Translations under genes and position numbers: made by a program | Part shown: positions 63,640-64,000 of the stretch, in pieces | Numbering within the stretch: position 1 is the first letter of the stretch | Layout: the number at the start of each line of letters is the position of its first letter | Notes under the pieces: generated by a model | Databases searched by the model: none | The model's input: only the letters and a program-made list of their open reading frames with translations | Told to the model about the DNA's origin: nothing | NCBI GenBank assembly: GCA_013284265.1 | Contig: JABTBR010000017.1 | Location: 56,145-120,144, forward strand | Direction of reading: 5' to 3' | Length of the DNA stretch: 64,000 bases | From: Oxalobacteraceae bacterium | GTDB taxonomy: Bacteria; Pseudomonadota; Gammaproteobacteria; Burkholderiales; Burkholderiaceae_D

Positions 63640-64000
63640 TCAGGCGAAGGCCGGACCGATCAGATCGACGCGGTCGGTGCAGAAGCTGTCCACACCCCAG
63701 GCCGTGATCTCGCGGGCCCGTTCGGGATCGTTGACTGTGTAGCAAAACAGGCCGAAACCGGCCGTTTTGATGGTTGCCGCCTGCTGCTGGGTCAGGTGTT
63801 TATGGTTGGTATGAATGGCCACCGCACCCAGTGCGCGGGCCTGTGGCTCCCAGTCGACAGGGATGCGGTCGACCAGCCAGGCGCGCGGCAGCGCCGGCAC
63901 CGCATCGCGCGCGGCAGCCAGCGCGTCGACGCTGAAGGAGGCCAGCAAAGGCAAAGTACTAGGATCAAAGGTGCCGGCAGTGCCCGTCGTCGAAACAAAG
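63640..64000 (-). CDS. Glycerophosphodiester phosphodiesterase, C-terminal part
   Basis: About 120 residues are visible, reading in from beyond the right edge. STLPLLASFSVDALAAARDAVPALPRAWLVDRIPVDW, VAIHTNHKHLTQQQAATIKTAGFGLFCYTVNDPERAREITAWGVDSFCTDRVDLIGPAFA fit the C-terminal half of a UgpQ-type GDPD TIM barrel (V-x-D-G-x-x-TD-type end: GVDSFCTDRVDLI). It hydrolyses glycerophosphodiesters to glycerol-3-phosphate and an alcohol. The catalytic N-terminal part is outside the window. Confidence 0.85.
   Translation of the reverse strand, partial: FVSTTGTAGTFDPSTLPLLASFSVDALAAARDAVPALPRAWLVDRIPVDWEPQARALGAVAIHTNHKHLTQQQAATIKTAGFGLFCYTVNDPERAREITAWGVDSFCTDRVDLIGPAFA

Overview
The window is high-GC chromosomal DNA of a betaproteobacterium, most likely an Oxalobacteraceae member close to Massilia, Duganella or Janthinobacterium. 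This is inferred from three PEP-CTERM proteins plus a relic of a fourth, the proteasome-like Anbu locus with its peptide-ligase neighbours, a chitin/GlcNAc locus with two GntR regulators, and the housekeeping order rpsP-rimM-trmD-rplS. I saw no IS elements, tRNA or rRNA genes, prophage or CRISPR.

Layout. 1-2000: a bufferin operon, with a BufA1 precursor and one fused BufB-BufC protein cut by the window edge. 2289-3096: YjfB and MobB. 3169-5984: two PEP-CTERM proteins, the second (a phytase-type esterase) behind a good Pho box, with an orphan PEP-CTERM tail between them. 6075-9900: type II secretion accessory genes gspB and gspA with an opposing monooxygenase gene between them, then two unknown small proteins. 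10054-12183: a LysR regulator, a small secreted protein and a small PEP-CTERM protein.

12264-23255 is an Anbu system. The left arm holds a transglutaminase-DUF2126 protein, a circularly permuted ATP-grasp/alpha-E fusion and a second transglutaminase. The right arm holds a stand-alone ATP-grasp protein, a stand-alone alpha-E protein and Anbu. The gene set suggests that an unknown peptide is made, cross-linked and cleaved; no substrate is known.

23295-24600: a PEP-mutase-family protein, an 8-codon ORF ending in a perfect terminator, and a small unknown protein. 24916-35828: a near-continuous GlcNAc/chitooligosaccharide operon (kinase, GntR, nagA, SIS deaminase, ABC transporter, GH3 hexosaminidase, AmpG-like permease, ABC ATPase). 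36012-37307: a periplasmic TPR protein. 37494-43644: a NagX-like membrane protein, a GH18 protein, a large TonB-dependent receptor and a divergent second GntR. Together these would carry oligosaccharides across the outer membrane, across the inner membrane, hydrolyse them, phosphorylate GlcNAc, and deacetylate and deaminate it.

43838-64000 is mostly housekeeping: M16 peptidase, DUF3579, CobD/CbiB-like protein, Nudix hydrolase, rplS-trmD-rimM-rpsP, TM2 and glycine-zipper proteins, proline dehydrogenase-like protein, GNAT, a RAMA-like protein behind a long purine/pyrimidine hairpin, an Lgt-family variant, acyl-CoA dehydrogenase with etfAB, TusA-like protein, alaS and a partial phosphodiesterase.

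Between 22 and 57 kb six intergenic sites carry one family of palindromic repeats. Its arms begin AACCCACGGC, one arm always carries an AAAGA hairpin, and the centre is inverted relative to the arms in some copies. This family and the Anbu system are the two most notable things here.
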